The notes: generated from the sequence alone by a model not told the origin. DNA of 35,694 nt from Sphingobacteriia bacterium (GCA_011390575.1 JAABSE010000036.1:1-35694); one strand, 5' to 3'. Positions 26,779 through 34,782 are shown, counted from the stretch's first letter. A program made the numbers and translations.

Positions 26779-28902
26779 ATGGAAAAATATGTTCAGCAGA
26801 TACGGCAGGAAACCTCTCTTGAGGGTTGGCAAATAGAAAGAACCATTGAATTGCTCAAACAGGGAGCTACCATCCCTTTTATTTCGCGATACCGAAAAGA
26901 GATGACCGGTTCGCTGGATGAGGTGCAGATTGGCACCATTCGCGACAGACTGCACCAGATGGAAGAGCTGGACAAACGACGGGAGGCCATTCTCAGCAGT
27001 ATTGCTGAACAGGATAAATTGACCCCGGAACTGGAAAAGCAGATCCGGGAGGCCATGAATATGGCTGCACTGGAAGACCTCTATCTCCCTTACCGGCCCA
27101 AACGCAAAACCCGCGCAACCATGGCTGTAGCCCGCGGGCTGGAGCCACTGGCCAAAATGCTTTTTTCGCAACACAATATGGATGTGGAAGGGAAAGCTCT
27201 TTCCTTTGTGAGCGACGAGAAGGATGTGCCCGACCTGGAGGCCGCCCTTGCCGGTGCCCGCGATATCATTGCCGAATGGGTGAATGAAGATGCCCGCGCC
27301 CGTCAACGCATCCGCCGGCTCAATGAACGAAAAAGCCAGCTCAGCTGCAAAGTGGTAAAGGGAAAAGAATCGGAAGGGCAAAAGTATGAGAATTGGTTTG
27401 AATGGTCGGAGCCCATGTCCAAAGCCCCGTCACATCGCATCATGGCCATGTTCAGGGGAGAGAACGAAGGTTTTCTGAAAGTGAGCATACAGCCCGACGA
27501 AGAAGAAGCACTGGAGATACTGGAGTCCATGTTTGTAAAAGGGCGCAATGAAGCCGCTGAACAAGTAACCATGGCAGTGAAAGACAGCTACAAAAGGCTC
27601 ATGTCGCCTTCCATGGAAACAGAAATGCGCCAGATTTTCAAGCGCAAGGCCGATGAAGAGGCCATCAGGGTATTTGCCGAAAATCTACGTCAGCTGCTGT
27701 TGGCGCCACCCCTTGGACAGAAAAACATACTTGCCATCGACCCGGGCATACGCACGGGTTGTAAACTGGTGTGTCTTGATAAACAAGGGAAACTGCTGCA
27801 CAATGAAACCATTTATCCTTTTGCCCCACAGAACCAGCGCCGTGAAGCGGCTGCGAAAATTCAAAGCCTGGTGGATGCCTACCAGATTGAAGCCATCGCC
27901 ATTGGCAACGGCACGGGCGGTCGCGAAACAGAAGACTTGATCCGCAAGATTCGCTTTCCCCGCGATATCATGGCCGTGATGGTCAATGAAAGTGGCGCTT
28001 CGGTTTATTCAGCATCAGCTGTGGCCCGGGAGGAATTTTCCGATTACGATGTTACCGTTAGGGGTGCCGTGAGTATTGGCCGCCGCCTGGCCGATCCGCT
28101 GGCCGAACTGGTAAAGATTGACCCCAAATCTATCGGGGTAGGGCAATACCAGCATGATGTGGACCAGAAACTGCTGAAAAACAGTCTTGACGATGTGGTG
28201 GTAAGCTCGGTGAACAAGGTGGGAGTAGAAGTAAATACGGCCAGCAAAGAACTGCTCACCTACGTGTCGGGTCTGGGGCCGGTACTGGCAAAGAATATCG
28301 TGGAATACCGCGGCGAAAACGGCGCTTTCCCTTCGCGCAATGCCCTGAAAAAAGTACCCCGCTTTGGTGCTAAAGCCTTTGAGCAGGCTGCCGGATTTTT
28401 GCGGGTGAATCAGAGTGACAACCCCCTGGATAAATCTGCTGTTCATCCGGAGAGTTACCATATTGCACAGGCCATGGCCCGGGATTTGGGCGTAACTGTG
28501 TCCGACCTGATGAAAAGCCAGGAGCTGCGCAAGCAAATCGTGCTGGAAAAATACAAAACCGAAACCGTGGGGTTACCCACCCTCAACGATATCCTGGCCG
28601 AGCTGGCCCGCCCCGGACGCGACCCGCGCAAGGAAATTGAGCATTTTGAATTTGACCGCAGTGTCAACAAGGTCGAAGACCTCAAACCCGGCATGAAACT
28701 GCCCGGCATCGTGACCAATATCACTGCTTTTGGTGCTTTCGTGGATGTGGGAGTACACCAGGACGGACTGGTGCATATCAGCCAGATGGCCGACCGCTAT
28801 ATCAGCAATCCGTCGGAAATTGTCACCCTCAACCAGAAGGTGATGGTGACCATCCTGGAGGTGGATCTGGCACGCAAACGGATACAAATGAGTCTGAAGT
28901 AG
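26779..28902 (+). CDS. tex: Tex family RNA-binding transcription accessory protein
   Basis: A 707-residue Tex protein, a conserved nucleic-acid-binding factor linked to transcription. The N-terminal helical Tex domain carries GATIPFISRYRKEMTGSLDE and YLPYRPKRKTRATMA. A YqgF/RNase-H-like domain starts at ILAIDPGIRTGCKLVCLD, and helix-hairpin-helix segments (LLTYVSGLGPVLAKNIVEYR) follow. The C-terminal S1 domain is PGIVTNITAFGAFVDVGVHQ through ARKRIQMSLK. Length and order are normal for the family. The start at 26779 is supported by a promoter box at 26747-26754. Base composition in this gene is visibly more GC-rich than its surroundings, as for conserved, highly expressed genes. Confidence 0.95.
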   Translation: MEKYVQQIRQETSLEGWQIERTIELLKQGATIPFISRYRKEMTGSLDEVQIGTIRDRLHQMEELDKRREAILSSIAEQDKLTPELEKQIREAMNMAALEDLYLPYRPKRKTRATMAVARGLEPLAKMLFSQHNMDVEGKALSFVSDEKDVPDLEAALAGARDIIAEWVNEDARARQRIRRLNERKSQLSCKVVKGKESEGQKYENWFEWSEPMSKAPSHRIMAMFRGENEGFLKVSIQPDEEEALEILESMFVKGRNEAAEQVTMAVKDSYKRLMSPSMETEMRQIFKRKADEEAIRVFAENLRQLLLAPPLGQKNILAIDPGIRTGCKLVCLDKQGKLLHNETIYPFAPQNQRREAAAKIQSLVDAYQIEAIAIGNGTGGRETEDLIRKIRFPRDIMAVMVNESGASVYSASAVAREEFSDYDVTVRGAVSIGRRLADPLAELVKIDPKSIGVGQYQHDVDQKLLKNSLDDVVVSSVNKVGVEVNTASKELLTYVSGLGPVLAKNIVEYRGENGAFPSRNALKKVPRFGAKAFEQAAGFLRVNQSDNPLDKSAVHPESYHIAQAMARDLGVTVSDLMKSQELRKQIVLEKYKTETVGLPTLNDILAELARPGRDPRKEIEHFEFDRSVNKVEDLKPGMKLPGIVTNITAFGAFVDVGVHQDGLVHISQMADRYISNPSEIVTLNQKVMVTILEVDLARKRIQMSLK

Positions 28903-28938
28903 CCCTTCGACAGGCTCAGGGACCACCCTTCGACTTCG
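28903..28938. repeat. CCTTCGACAGGCTCAGG-type dispersed repeat after tex
   Basis: Directly after the tex stop, CCCTTCGACAGGCTCAGGG is followed 12 bases later by a partial second copy of its left half (CCCTTCGAC, 28926-28934). The reverse complement, CCCTGAGCCTGTCGAAGGG, is a dispersed intergenic string recalled from many bacterial genomes. It can form an imperfect CCCT/AGGG hairpin and might contribute to termination of tex. Confidence 0.6.
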
Positions 28939-29009
28939 GAAAATATCCAAAGCCGGAGAGCGCACTGTAAGCAAATGGAATTGAAAAAAGCAATCCTTAT
29001 TTAGTGTAT

Positions 29010-29133
29010 GTGCTTGATAAGAAGGCGACAAGGGCAAGGCATGCGATGGCTGAAAAACAGGAGTTTACTTTTCGTAAATGACTGTTTTGAAGACAAGCAT
29101 AACGCAGCAATTGGCGTTTTCTTGCAAGCACTA
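29010..29133 (-). repeat. Structured intergenic repeat, copy B (era side)
   Basis: This second copy of the 8513-8642 element is about 124 bases. Read on the minus strand it begins at the TAG stop of era (29131-29133), just as copy A begins at the stop of pfkA. Terminal GTGCTTG and CAAGCAC are perfect inverted ends. The AAAACAG/CTGTTTT inner stem is kept. The tip hairpin is TTTAC-TTTTC-GTAAA (29064-29078), unrelated in sequence to the tip of copy A. Keeping the fold while changing the bases points to selection for RNA or DNA structure. This copy also lies between convergent genes (tex and era). Confidence 0.8.
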
Positions 29134-30003
29134 TTTGTAACCGAAGCGGCCCAGCTGCATATCATTATCGCGCCAGTTTTTGCTCACCTTAACGTGCAAA
29201 TCAATAAAGACATGCTTGCCCAGGAACTTTTCCATGTCCTTGCGGGCTTCGGTGCCAATTTTTTTCAGCGCCTTCCCTTTGTGGCCGATGAGAATCCCTT
29301 TTTGTGAATCCCGCACCACATGAATAACGCAGCGGATGTTGATGATTTTTTCTTCCTCCTTGAATGAGTCCACGCTTACTTCAACCGAATAGGGAATCTC
29401 CTTCTGGTAGTTCATCAGGATTTTTTCCCTGATTATCTCGCTGATAAAAAACCGCACCGGACGGTCTGTAAGATCATCCTTGGAATAGTAGGGAGGCGAC
29501 TCAGGCAATAACTCCACAATCTTGTCCATGACCTGGTCGAGGTTGAATTTGTTCAGTGCCGAAATGGGCAGCACCTTGAAATTGGGAAAGTTCTTTTTCC
29601 ATTGTTCGCATTTGGCAATCACATCATCCTGGGTGGCAAGGTCAATTTTGTTGATGAGCAACAGCACCGGAGCCTCGGTTTTACTGAGCTTTCCCAGGAT
29701 GGTTTCATCGTCGAAGTCATTGTCCACCTGCGATATCAGCATAAAAATGTCGGCATCTTCCATGGCCGTGTGTACAAACCCCATCATGTATTCCTGCAGT
29801 TTGTAACCGGGCTTGATAACGCCGGGGGTATCAGAAAAGACAATCTGGTAGTTTTCCTCGTTGGCAATGCCCAGGATACGATGCCTTGTAGTTTGTGCCT
29901 TGGGGGTAATAATGGAGAGGTTTTCACCCAAAAGGGCATTCATGAGGGTGGATTTGCCCACGTTGGGTTTGCCTAAAATGTTTACGAAGCCGGCTTTATG
30001 CAT
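29131..30003 (-). CDS. era: GTPase Era
   Basis: This 290-residue GTPase binds the 3' end of 16S rRNA during 30S assembly. G motifs: GKPNVGKS at 11-18, DTPG at 58-61, and NKID in VLLLINKIDLA. The C-terminal type II KH domain contains the GHKG loop (GILIGHKGKALKKIG) and ends in VKVSKNWRDN. Length is normal. A TACTTTTG promoter box on the minus strand at 30069-30076 sits about 66 bases upstream, in the gap shared with the divergent initiator tRNA gene. The stop codon is the first triplet of a structured repeat element. Confidence 0.96.
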   Translation of the reverse strand: MHKAGFVNILGKPNVGKSTLMNALLGENLSIITPKAQTTRHRILGIANEENYQIVFSDTPGVIKPGYKLQEYMMGFVHTAMEDADIFMLISQVDNDFDDETILGKLSKTEAPVLLLINKIDLATQDDVIAKCEQWKKNFPNFKVLPISALNKFNLDQVMDKIVELLPESPPYYSKDDLTDRPVRFFISEIIREKILMNYQKEIPYSVEVSVDSFKEEEKIINIRCVIHVVRDSQKGILIGHKGKALKKIGTEARKDMEKFLGKHVFIDLHVKVSKNWRDNDMQLGRFGYK

Positions 30004-30068
30004 AGGGAAAAAATTTTATTTGCATTGAAAAATGCTGATTAATAAGGGGATATCGCCTTAAGGAACTA

Positions 30069-30076
30069 CAAAAGTA
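30069..30076 (-). promoter_or_regulatory. Candidate era promoter, -7 element
   Basis: On the minus strand this reads TACTTTTG, a match to TAnnTTTG. Transcription would begin near 30062, giving a leader of about 60 bases. No -33 TTTG at 19-21 bases. Confidence 0.45.
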
Positions 30077-30105
30077 CTACTTTTCTTTAAAAGTTTGGAT
30101 TATAG

Positions 30106-30136
30106 TTTGTGTGCGTTGAAATAATGTGTATCTTTG
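30106..30136 (+). promoter_or_regulatory. Promoter of the initiator tRNA gene
   Basis: TTTG (30106-30109), 19 bases, then TATCTTTG (30129-30136). This is a complete match to the Bacteroidota housekeeping promoter (TTTG, N19-21, TAnnTTTG) and the best one in the window. Transcription should start near 30143, leaving a 5' leader of about 75 bases to be trimmed from the tRNA. Confidence 0.75.
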
Positions 30137-30216
30137 CACCTGCAAACGAGGGAAGAAAATTTCCGGATGCGCAAATGTTCTTACGAAATACAAAGCAATA
30201 CGCTTTCAAGATATAT

Positions 30217-30288
<72 letters not shown>

Positions 30289-30297
30289 CTAAGAGAG

Positions 30298-30335
30298 GCC
30301 CGTCAACCGAAAGGATGACGGGCTTTCGTTTTTTT
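30298..30335 (+). terminator. Terminator of the initiator tRNA gene
   Basis: GCCCGTCA (30298-30305) pairs with TGACGGGC (30316-30323) and is followed by TTTCGTTTTTTTT. It begins 10 bases after the tRNA end. Confidence 0.9.
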
Positions 30336-30421
30336 TAGAGGGACGTATGGGGGACGGTTTTAGATGTCGTGGTGTTTGGTAGTAAATTTTTGGTGGTCTT
30401 TTTATAAAGTTCTTTTAGCTG

Positions 30422-30715
30422 ATGCTTCTTTTTCAGGAAAACCAAACTTATCATATGTGGATAAGCGCTTTGGCACCGCTGCTGGCAGAGCCTGTGAGGA
30501 AAAGTTTGGGCAGATTGCTCCAGGGCAACAAAAAACCACAGGATGTAAACCAGTTTTTGCAACAAGTAGCACCCAAAATCAAAGAACTGCCGGAGGAATT
30601 GCAGGTGATGGTGATGGCTTCTGCTAAGGAGTATTGGGATGCCAGCAGGGGCACAAAGGATCTTGACCAAAAAAAGAGTGCTTCTGCCTTGCCGGATTTG
30701 AAGAATACGCTGTGA
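30422..30715 (+). CDS. Small hypothetical protein
   Basis: An open frame of 97 codons, or 86 from an internal ATG at 30455 (MWISALAPLLAEPVRKSLGR). The predicted product is amphipathic and helix-rich (VNQFLQQVAPKIKELPEELQVMVMASAKEYWD) with no motif I recognise. It lies between the tRNA terminator and the toxin-like modules. No promoter box was found. Other frames are also open here, so the gene is not certain. This frame has the most protein-like composition. Confidence 0.35.
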   Translation: MLLFQENQTYHMWISALAPLLAEPVRKSLGRLLQGNKKPQDVNQFLQQVAPKIKELPEELQVMVMASAKEYWDASRGTKDLDQKKSASALPDLKNTL

Positions 30716-30830
30716 GCAGGGTTAAGTATACCCAACACGGGAAGTCACAAGCATTATTGTTATGTTTCCTGTCAAGTGCATTAAGGTTTTCATCTATAAC
30801 TTCTTACGGTGTTTTAAGGGTCCATTACAT

Positions 30831-30954
30831 CGGCGAGCTCTGTCTGACTGATTTAATAAAATAGTTGTCAGACAAACCCGGAAGAAAAAAAGATGATTAA
30901 TCCCTTTCTGGATGCGTTTATTACTATAACTAAGTTGCAGACGTTGATGTAATG
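30831..30954 (+). repeat. XRE 3'-end block, copy 1 (regulator remnant)
   Basis: Matches 32516-32638 with about 13 differences in 124 bases by eye. It opens with a hairpin, GTCTGAC (30842-30848) with GTCAGAC (30866-30872), around TTTAATAAAATA. The 3' half reads in frame as EEKKMINPFLDAFIT then KLQTLM and stop, which resembles the C-terminus of small XRE/Cro-type regulators. No N-terminal part is present here, so it is a fragment. It lies downstream of the 30983 membrane gene, in the opposite direction. Confidence 0.65.
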
Positions 30955-30980
30955 AAAAAACCGGACTTGCCGGGTTTTTT
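30955..30980. terminator. Bidirectional terminator-like hairpin
   Basis: CCGG-ACTTG-CCGG (30961-30973) is flanked by A6 on the left and T6 on the right, so it can end transcription in either direction. It sits two bases after the stop of the 30983 minus-strand gene and just past the XRE remnant. Confidence 0.6.
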
Positions 30981-30982
30981 AT

Positions 30983-31381
30983 TTATTCTTTTTTTAATTG
31001 TTTAATTATGAGATGCCTTATCATTAATAGAATAACGGTAACTCCATATAACATGGTAAAATAAAAATCAGCTTTGTAATTAAATAATTCTTGGTGTTCA
31101 ATAGCCTTGTACAGAAAAAAAATATAAAGTGGCACTAATCCTATAAAATAGTATCTTGCCTTTTCTTTTCTCACATGCCATAAGCTTACGAAATTATCAA
31201 TTGTACTTACAAGCAAGCTTAAGGCATAGATTATAGATACTACCAAAGGCATATCAATCTTTTTTTTATCATCAATTGAAAATAAAAGAACAATCAAATA
31301 GAAAACTACGAATAGAGTAAATAACTTCACTATTGCACTCCATGTCTGTTGTCTCACATTTTTGTTAATGAATAATTGCAT
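30983..31381 (-). CDS. Four-helix membrane protein, candidate immunity protein
   Basis: A 132-residue protein with four hydrophobic helices: VKLFTLFVVFYLIVLLFSI, MPLVVSIIYALSLLVSTI, YYFIGLVPLYIFFLY and FTMLYGVTVILLMIRHLI. The tail is basic (IKQLKKE). I recognise no family. I chose ATG 31381; a frame from 31429 is also open. It overlaps the end of the RHS-tip gene by 17 bases, the typical layout for an immunity gene coupled to its toxin. A membrane immunity protein fits the neighbouring tip, whose C-terminal domain has a long glycine-rich hydrophobic stretch. The function is inferred from position only. Confidence 0.6.
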   Translation of the reverse strand: MQLFINKNVRQQTWSAIVKLFTLFVVFYLIVLLFSIDDKKKIDMPLVVSIIYALSLLVSTIDNFVSLWHVRKEKARYYFIGLVPLYIFFLYKAIEHQELFNYKADFYFTMLYGVTVILLMIRHLIIKQLKKE

Positions 31382-32189
31382 TTGGTAGCGGATTTGTAAA
31401 TGTGGCAGAACTATTATTGAAATTCTCAAATGACCTATATAATTGCTTATGTTCTATAGGATCAAGATTCAGCGTGTTAGAATAATTATATTGATTCATA
31501 ACTTCTCCCTTTTCATTCATTAAGCTAAAATTCACATCAAAACTTATTGAATTTTTACCCCAAGGATGCGTTGACTTAGTCACTTTATAAGAAATAGTAT
31601 AATTAATAGAATAGCAAGGGAAAACATTCGTAGAGCTTTCATTTAAAAATTTCCCTATCCCATATCCACCAACAAGACCTACTGGTATAGTTACTAATTT
31701 GCCACCAGGCACTAAAGCAAGTAACACTCCAGACATCACACTTATTCTTAAATTTTGCTCATTATTAGCATCAGCCCAAGCTGCACATGCCTCGTTATTA
31801 GTAAAATTATACGTAATAGAGCTACTTCCTTGGCCAAAGGTTCTATTCGAATAAACATTAGGTTTACCTCCTGAACCATTCCAATAGCCTTCATCAGTCC
31901 AATTTAACTGATTACCGGATTTTTCCTTGTCAGATTCAAATGTTGAGTTTAATTGATTAACAACTGCTTTTACATCATCTAGGTTATTAACATTATATCC
32001 AAGATTTTGATAATATTCAATAAGTTTTTGTTTATCGGATTTTTCTTTGTTGGAATCTTCTCCTTCTAATCCAAATGGATCAATAAACCTCATTGGATTA
32101 TTATAACAATAATTGTAAGGCGTCCATGAATGAAACTTTTCAGCCATCGGGTCAACAACATGCCATCTTCCCAAAGCTGGGTCGTACAT
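31365..32189 (-). CDS. Orphan RHS tip with candidate membrane-active C-terminal domain
   Basis: The frame is open from 32267 and has no start of its own before the ATG at 32189, which falls inside the RHS core. Upstream of that ATG it reads VNWYDYGFR in frame, after an in-frame TGA (32268-32270). The core end is clear: YDPALGRWHVVDPMAEKFHS, then YNYCYNNPMRFIDPFG. The variable domain after residue 40 is unlike the other two tips and includes a hydrophobic glycine-rich segment (about residues 151-184, SGVLLALVPGGKLVTIPVGL onward). RHS tips are usually cleaved toxins. This one looks like a displaced cassette that needs recombination with a full RHS gene to be expressed. Confidence 0.7.
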   Translation of the reverse strand: MYDPALGRWHVVDPMAEKFHSWTPYNYCYNNPMRFIDPFGLEGEDSNKEKSDKQKLIEYYQNLGYNVNNLDDVKAVVNQLNSTFESDKEKSGNQLNWTDEGYWNGSGGKPNVYSNRTFGQGSSSITYNFTNNEACAAWADANNEQNLRISVMSGVLLALVPGGKLVTIPVGLVGGYGIGKFLNESSTNVFPCYSINYTISYKVTKSTHPWGKNSISFDVNFSLMNEKGEVMNQYNYSNTLNLDPIEHKQLYRSFENFNNSSATFTNPLPNAIIH

Positions 32190-32312
32190 ACGGAACCCGT
32201 AATCATACCAATTTACGCCGAAAAAATTGATTTTCTCACCGGCCTTACCTGCTCCAAAACAGGGTATTCAAAGAACGTATAACGCCCAAAAATACTGCTT
32301 TTTTTCTTTTAA

Positions 32313-32638
32313 TTGAACACTTTTAAAAGAGGCGATGCAGTGCCATCCATTGACATTGCCAAGCGTATGGCTGATGCCTTTGAGGTATCACTGGATTACA
32401 TGGTAGGTGCTTCGGAAAAACAAATCAACAAAGAGATGCTCAACCGCATTGAGGAAGTGTATAAAATGAACCGAGCCGGAGAACTTACTTTAATAAATGC
32501 CAAATGCGGTTGTTCCGGCGAGTTCTGTCTGTCCGCTTTAATAAAATAGTTGCCAGACAAACCCGGAAGAAAAAAAGATGATTTACACCTTTCTGGATGC
32601 TTTTATTACTAAATCTAAGTTGCAGGGGTTGATGTAAT
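32313..32638 (+). pseudogene. Broken XRE-family regulator gene
   Basis: From 32325, RGDAVPSIDIAKRMADAFEV, SLDYMVG and MLNRIEEVYKMN read as the second half of a Cro/C1-type regulator; the N-terminal helix-turn-helix start is missing. After YKMN the frame runs into about 88 extra bases and stops at 32547-32549. The normal ending, EEKKMIYTFLDAFITKSKLQ then GLM and stop, resumes past the insert at 32566. AACC borders both sides of the extra DNA, as a short target duplication would. The part from 32516 is the second copy of the 30831-30954 block. Both truncation and insertion make it non-functional. Confidence 0.7.
32516..32638 (+). repeat. XRE 3'-end block, copy 2
   Basis: Second copy of the block at 30831-30954, roughly 90% identical by eye, lying inside the broken XRE gene. 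Here the hairpin arms are GTCTG and CAGAC around CTTTAATAAAATAG. It follows the 32679 gene as copy 1 follows the 30983 gene, so the two copies frame the RHS tip at 31365-32267 and its partner gene. Confidence 0.7.
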
Positions 32639-32672
32639 AAGTAAAAACCCAGTATTGACTAAGTTTTTACTT
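32639..32672. terminator. Bidirectional terminator-like hairpin
   Basis: AAGTAAAAAC (32639-32648) is an exact inverted match to GTTTTTACTT (32663-32672). It separates the 32679 gene (minus strand, stop nearby) from the XRE remnant, the same position as the hairpin at 30955-30980 in the next module. Confidence 0.6.
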
Positions 32673-32678
32673 ATAATT

Positions 32679-33110
32679 CTATTCTGGGAATTTGCTCAAT
32701 CCAATTTCCTTGTATTTATTTCGTAATTCAATAAACTCAGGATTCGATATTACTATTTGTTTTATATACACTTTTGATTTGAACTTTGCAGGGTATCCTA
32801 CTTTGTTCATTGTGTAAACTAAAAGTGTATCATTCATAGATTTGTAAAAAATTGTTTCGCCACTTTTATATTTAAAACTTTTATCATTACCATTCTCTAT
32901 TTTCTTTCTTGAAGAAGTAGAGATTGCTGTCATTTCATAATTTAAACCCCTTTTCTCATTCTTTAAGTAAATAGACTCATTTAATTGTGGATACTTTACT
33001 TCAACTATCTCTCGATGCGTCGAAGAAATTACGCTTATAAAGACAATAACATATGTTATACATCCAACAACTAATAAAATAACTGTCCATATAAAAAACT
33101 TTTTCGCCAT
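32679..33110 (-). CDS. Single-pass membrane protein, candidate immunity protein
   Basis: A 143-residue protein with one N-terminal membrane helix (FFIWTVILLVVGCITYVIVF, residues 5-24). A polar beta-rich domain follows, containing FKYKSGETIFYKSMNDTLLV and VYIKQIVISNPEFIELRNKY. I recognise no family. Its ATG lies two bases past the stop of the RHS tip at 33113, so it would be co-translated with it. Small genes in this position usually encode the cognate immunity protein. Anchoring in the envelope would suit a toxin acting there, but that is inference. Confidence 0.65.
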   Translation of the reverse strand: MAKKFFIWTVILLVVGCITYVIVFISVISSTHREIVEVKYPQLNESIYLKNEKRGLNYEMTAISTSSRKKIENGNDKSFKYKSGETIFYKSMNDTLLVYTMNKVGYPAKFKSKVYIKQIVISNPEFIELRNKYKEIGLSKFPE

Positions 33111-33112
33111 TG

Positions 33113-33862
33113 CTATTTCCTCCTTTTTACACCGGCATTAAATCCTGCAACTATCCTTCTACCTGCATATGGTATTTCCCCATAATATGGAGCTCCTCGG
33201 AAATTAACTCCAGAGTGCACAGCTCCAGCAATTCTCATGTAAGTTCCAAGAGAAATATGTTTATTAAAAAATTTACCTGTTCCACCATTTAATCCTGCTA
33301 AATAATTACCTGCAGAGCGAGCTGTTGCATATTTTCCATTTAACATTTTTCCGGTTGCAGTCCCATGTGGAGCAATGGTAGGTTTTGTTTTAATATCGAA
33401 AATTCTATTTCCTAATGAATTTGCGGCTACATCTGATAAGTCCATCTTATTCGCTTGGTAATTGTAAAACGCAATTGTTGCATCCCAGGACTCACCAAAC
33501 ATTATAGTTGCGCCGTTCTGAATTGAGGTAAGAGTTTCTCCTGTTTCATTATTTTGAGCCCTAAATTCATCCCAATACTCTGTTTCTCCCATATTCTCAC
33601 CACCAGACAATCGAGCAATTTCTTCTTCTGTTTCATTTCCGTCTTCATCAGTTACATTTTTAGTCTGTCCTTCATAAGTAGCATATTCTTCAGGCAATTC
33701 ACCATGTCTATAAACTCCATGGTCATCATCATATACTGCTATTACAACTCCTAGAGAATCAGTATGGGTAGATGTTCCATCTAAATCAAAGTACCGAATA
33801 GGATTATTCATTACATATTGGTATGGCGATTGAGTGTAATATATCTCCACCAACGGGTCCAC
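33113..33862 (-). CDS. Orphan RHS tip with unassigned C-terminal toxin-like domain
   Basis: The open frame extends upstream to 33919 and reads [20 protein letters not shown], then [15 protein letters not shown] and [11 protein letters not shown]. An in-frame TGA (33920-33922) lies immediately before NWYDYG, so the fragment begins exactly at the conserved core and has no normal start. The variable part (from about residue 30) has a later segment with [30 protein letters not shown] and [15 protein letters not shown]. The GNYLAG pattern is loosely reminiscent of polymorphic toxin type 44-like domains, with low confidence. The tail is basic (GVKRRK). A membrane-anchored candidate immunity gene follows after two bases. 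Confidence 0.7.
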   Translation of the reverse strand: MDPLVEIYYTQSPYQYVMNNPIRYFDLDGTSTHTDSLGVVIAVYDDDHGVYRHGELPEEYATYEGQTKNVTDEDGNETEEEIARLSGGENMGETEYWDEFRAQNNETGETLTSIQNGATIMFGESWDATIAFYNYQANKMDLSDVAANSLGNRIFDIKTKPTIAPHGTATGKMLNGKYATARSAGNYLAGLNGGTGKFFNKHISLGTYMRIAGAVHSGVNFRGAPYYGEIPYAGRRIVAGFNAGVKRRK

Positions 33863-33930
33863 ACTATGCCACCTTGCAATCTGCGGGTCATAAAATCTCG
33901 CTCCGTAATCATACCAATTTCAAAGAGCAA

Positions 33931-34773
33931 CTATTCGTCATCGTCGTTTTGCATCGTATTCAGATAATCTTCCTTTCGGATTACATAAACATCATCAATG
34001 TAATAATATGCTGAAGGTCCTGCATATTTATATTTAGCCCAATTCTTATTGAAAACATTCCTGATTTTTCGCTGTCTCTCCCACCAGGTTACATCACGAT
34101 CAAAAACACCCAGAGTCAGATATTTTTCTCCACCCCTAGCTGTAAATTCAACTTCAATATGTACCCAGTTCAGGGTATCTGTCAATAATTTATCGCTTCT
34201 ATACATTACGCCATCGGGGCATATCAGATGCTGATTTAACGAACCCTTATGTTTTCTGTATTGAATTTCAAGTTCAGAATGAGGGGTTAAACAAAAAGAA
34301 AACCGGTCATGAGCATATTTTGATTTTTCAGCCAGACTAACATACATGCCAATCCGATAAACTCCTCCTTTTGTAAGGGGTTGTTTAAGTTGAGTTTGAA
34401 CATTCTCTACATATTTATACCTTGAGAAAGAAATTAATCCAATATAGCCATCTCCTGTTCGTGGTTCCTGGCTTCCAAAAACATTTTCTGGCACCCCTGC
34501 CTTCCAATCTAAAGCTACTTCATATTCATTTGAACATCTGTGAAAAAATTCTGGTGAATGCAGTACCACACCAGGTGGGATATACCAATAGGTTGCATTC
34601 TTCAACCTGTCTATAGACATTGGGCATGCAGTAAATTCTTCAAATGAAGGATTTTTTACATAATTGATGGAATCCATCTCAGAAATATAATCAAATTGAT
34701 TAATATCCATTCCCTGGGTAAAAACCTGAAATGAAGATGCAACAAAAAATAACAGTAATAGAACTATTTTCAT
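33931..34773 (-). CDS. Exported protein with NPSFEE-type domain
   Basis: A 280-residue protein with a signal peptide (MKIVLLLLFFVASSFQVFTQ). The domain that follows carries YVKNPSFEEFTACPMSIDRL, GVPENVFGSQEPRTGDGYIG, and KQPLTKGGVYRIGMYVSLAE. This pattern is familiar from the N-terminal part of Bacteroidota OmpA-family and related surface proteins, where it looks like a galactose-binding-type beta sandwich. The C-terminus is acidic (NDDDE). It starts nine bases after the RHS gene at 34783 and ends nine bases before the core fragment at 33922. It therefore occupies the immunity slot of the first module, but export and domain type make a classic immunity role uncertain. Confidence 0.75.
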   Translation of the reverse strand: MKIVLLLLFFVASSFQVFTQGMDINQFDYISEMDSINYVKNPSFEEFTACPMSIDRLKNATYWYIPPGVVLHSPEFFHRCSNEYEVALDWKAGVPENVFGSQEPRTGDGYIGLISFSRYKYVENVQTQLKQPLTKGGVYRIGMYVSLAEKSKYAHDRFSFCLTPHSELEIQYRKHKGSLNQHLICPDGVMYRSDKLLTDTLNWVHIEVEFTARGGEKYLTLGVFDRDVTWWERQRKIRNVFNKNWAKYKYAGPSAYYYIDDVYVIRKEDYLNTMQNDDDE

Positions 34774-34782
34774 AACTTTCCA

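Noticed and set aside
28573-29037. Minus-strand open frame across the tex end and the gap, with a PEPVEG peptide
   Set aside because: The peptide is the translation of the dispersed CCTTCGACAGGCTCAGG repeat, and the rest is antisense to tex.
30364-30627. Alternative plus-strand open frame of 87 codons
   Set aside because: It overlaps the 30422 frame out of phase, and its Cys/Gly/Ser-rich product looks like a shadow translation.
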